Below, one piece after another: positions 62,779 through 64,000 of a stretch of DNA of 64,000 bases. Below the pieces are notes generated by a model. It searched no databases. It had not been told where the DNA came from and was given only the letters and a program-made list of their open reading frames with translations. Origin of the DNA: Bradyrhizobium uaiense. Its GTDB lineage: Bacteria > Pseudomonadota > Alphaproteobacteria > Rhizobiales > Xanthobacteraceae. Made by a program: the position numbers and the translations under genes. The stretch lies in assembly GCF_010811875.1 (NCBI RefSeq), contig NZ_VKHP01000014.1, forward strand, positions 1-64,000, written 5' to 3'. Numbering within the stretch: position 1 is the first letter of the stretch; every line of letters begins with the position of its first letter.

Positions 62779-63273
62779 TCACTCCACGATCTCGGTCACG
62801 ACGCCCGCACCGACGGTGCGGTTGCCTTCACGGATCGCAAAGCGCGACCACTCCTCGAGCGCGATCGGCTTGTTGAGTTCGATCGTGAACTCGGCGCTGT
62901 CGCCCGGCATTACCATCTCGGCGCCATTGCCGAGCTGGACGGTGCCGGTGACATCGGCAGTCCGGAAGTAGAACTGCGGACGATAGTTGGCGAAGAACGG
63001 CGTATGCCGTCCGCCTTCGTCCTTGGTCAGCACGTACACTTCCGCACGGAAGGTCCGGTGCGGTGACACACCACCCGGGTGCGACAGCACCTGACCCCGC
63101 TGCACGGTCGTCTTGTCGATCCCGCGCAGCAGGCAGCCGACATTGTCGCCGGCCTGCCCGTGATCGAGGATCTTCCGGTAGCTCTCGATGCTGGTCACGA
63201 CCGACTTGCGGGTGTCGCCGAGGCCGACGATCTCGACCTCGTCGCCGATCCTGACGACGCCGCGCTCGATACG
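62779..63273 (-). pseudogene. tuf: 5'-truncated EF-Tu gene fragment
   Basis: About 164 residues align with elongation factor Tu from mid-domain 2 to the C-terminus: [71 protein letters not shown] and the final [15 protein letters not shown]. The GTPase domain and its G-motifs are missing; upstream the frame runs into unrelated sequence opposite the next gene. EF-Tu cannot work without domain 1, so this is a fragment left by recombination or duplication. It carries substitutions relative to typical EF-Tu. Confidence 0.85.
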
Positions 63274-63372
63274 CGCGATTGGCAAGAGGCGCAGCGGTCG
63301 CGCCGAAGCGCCGCGCTGGCGTTGTCGGCCTCCGGAGCGTATAGTTTGCAGGTACAGGTGACGGTCTCCCGA

Positions 63373-63990
63373 ATGTTGATCTTCGCAAGCAAAACCGGTC
63401 TCGCAATCATCGCAGCAGTGCTGTGCCTGAGCGCCCAACAGGCCCATGCCCAGGCCGGCCCCGTGCGCTACTGGACGCCGGGGTCGCTGTTCGGCTTCGG
63501 CGGCAGCCTGGCCGATGGCCAGAAAGCCGACACCTACGGAAATTTTCCGGGTTTTGACGCCTCCGGCGCACAAGGCGGTGCCGCGTATCTGAACGGCCGG
63601 CCGGACGGCTGGTTCGTCGGCGGCGAAGGCGGCCGCGCCGGCTGGAGTGCGCTCGGTCAATCGGCGGCGTTCGGATCGCTCGAATATCAGGGCGCGCAGG
63701 TCGGCTACAATTTCAAGGGCGTCGGTGACACGCCCGTGACCTTCTTCGCCGGTTTCGACAGCTTGAAATACAATCCGCCCGGCGCCGGCGGGCCGCTGGC
63801 TCCGTTTAGCGGCAATCCCGGCGTCAACGCGGGTTATGCGGCGCGAGCAGGCGTCGAGTTCCGCCCGACCTCGAATGTCACGCTGTCGCTTGGGGCCAGC
63901 TTCACCCAGCAAGGCGCGGAGCGCATGGACAGCGACATTCATTCGCAGCTGCTGCCCGGCCAGTCTCCGGTCCTGTTCGGCGGCCGCTAG
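63373..63990 (+). CDS. Outer-membrane-type beta-barrel protein
   Basis: 205-residue protein with a signal peptide (1-26, [20 protein letters not shown], ending AQAGP). The mature part is rich in aromatic and glycine residues ([46 protein letters not shown]), the style of rhizobial outer-membrane proteins (Omp25/31-like). The 5' end lies 99 bases after the broken EF-Tu fragment on the other strand. Start at ATG 63373. Confidence 0.7.
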   Translation: MLIFASKTGLAIIAAVLCLSAQQAHAQAGPVRYWTPGSLFGFGGSLADGQKADTYGNFPGFDASGAQGGAAYLNGRPDGWFVGGEGGRAGWSALGQSAAFGSLEYQGAQVGYNFKGVGDTPVTFFAGFDSLKYNPPGAGGPLAPFSGNPGVNAGYAARAGVEFRPTSNVTLSLGASFTQQGAERMDSDIHSQLLPGQSPVLFGGR

Positions 63991-64000
63991 GCGATAGGAA

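Overview
The window is about 64 kb of GC-rich alphaproteobacterial chromosome. Many ABC-type solute receptors, TetR/LysR/AraC regulators, a Tex protein and short palindromic intergenic repeats beginning GTCGTCCC point to Bradyrhizobium or a close relative; this assignment is inferred from gene content, as no rRNA or other marker gene is present. I see no tRNA, rRNA, CRISPR array or intact insertion sequence.

Left part (1-26.4 kb). The end of an O-acetylhomoserine sulfhydrylase-type gene is followed by metQ, then a TetR regulator facing a two-gene phenylacetate unit (paaG-paaZ). Matching 22-bp inverted repeats lie in front of both the regulator and paaG. Next come an AraC regulator and a block of secreted or hypothetical proteins, an acyl-CoA dehydrogenase-like enzyme and a LivK-type receptor. 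Three copies of a 76-bp element with fixed internal spacing precede units in this block. A membrane protein, a hydrolase, a methyltransferase, a TetR/YdhR-like divergent pair with a double operator, a PcfJ-like protein, an aldo/keto reductase plus lactonase pair, tex, a catalase lacking its catalytic-histidine segment, a glycine-rich secreted protein and a two-component system follow.

Central part (26.6-48.9 kb). Nineteen genes on the minus strand form one catabolic island. In transcription order: LivK-type receptor, AraC regulator, LivH, LivM, LivG, a LivF fused to a Tm-1-like domain, a Tm-1-type TIM barrel, a giant flotillin, two SRPBCC proteins, a CoxM/CoxS-type molybdenum hydroxylase whose large subunit is split into two genes, MoxR and VWA maturation factors, an amidohydrolase, a metallo-beta-lactamase lactonase, an SMP-30/isochorismatase fusion and an azoreductase-type flavoprotein. 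The content suggests import of an unknown organic compound, hydroxylation of it by a molybdoenzyme, and hydrolytic opening of a lactone or amide. The substrate cannot be read from the sequence and this is the best candidate for an undescribed pathway.

Right part (49.3-64 kb). This is a typical accessory mix: two SDR proteins (one without the catalytic tyrosine), an acyl-CoA dehydrogenase, a secreted AhpD-like protein, several LysR/AraC regulators with divergent targets, a dehalogenase-like hydrolase, a 50-residue membrane protein, a TonB-dependent receptor with a DUF2946 protein upstream, a 5'-truncated EF-Tu fragment, and an outer-membrane-barrel-like protein at the end.
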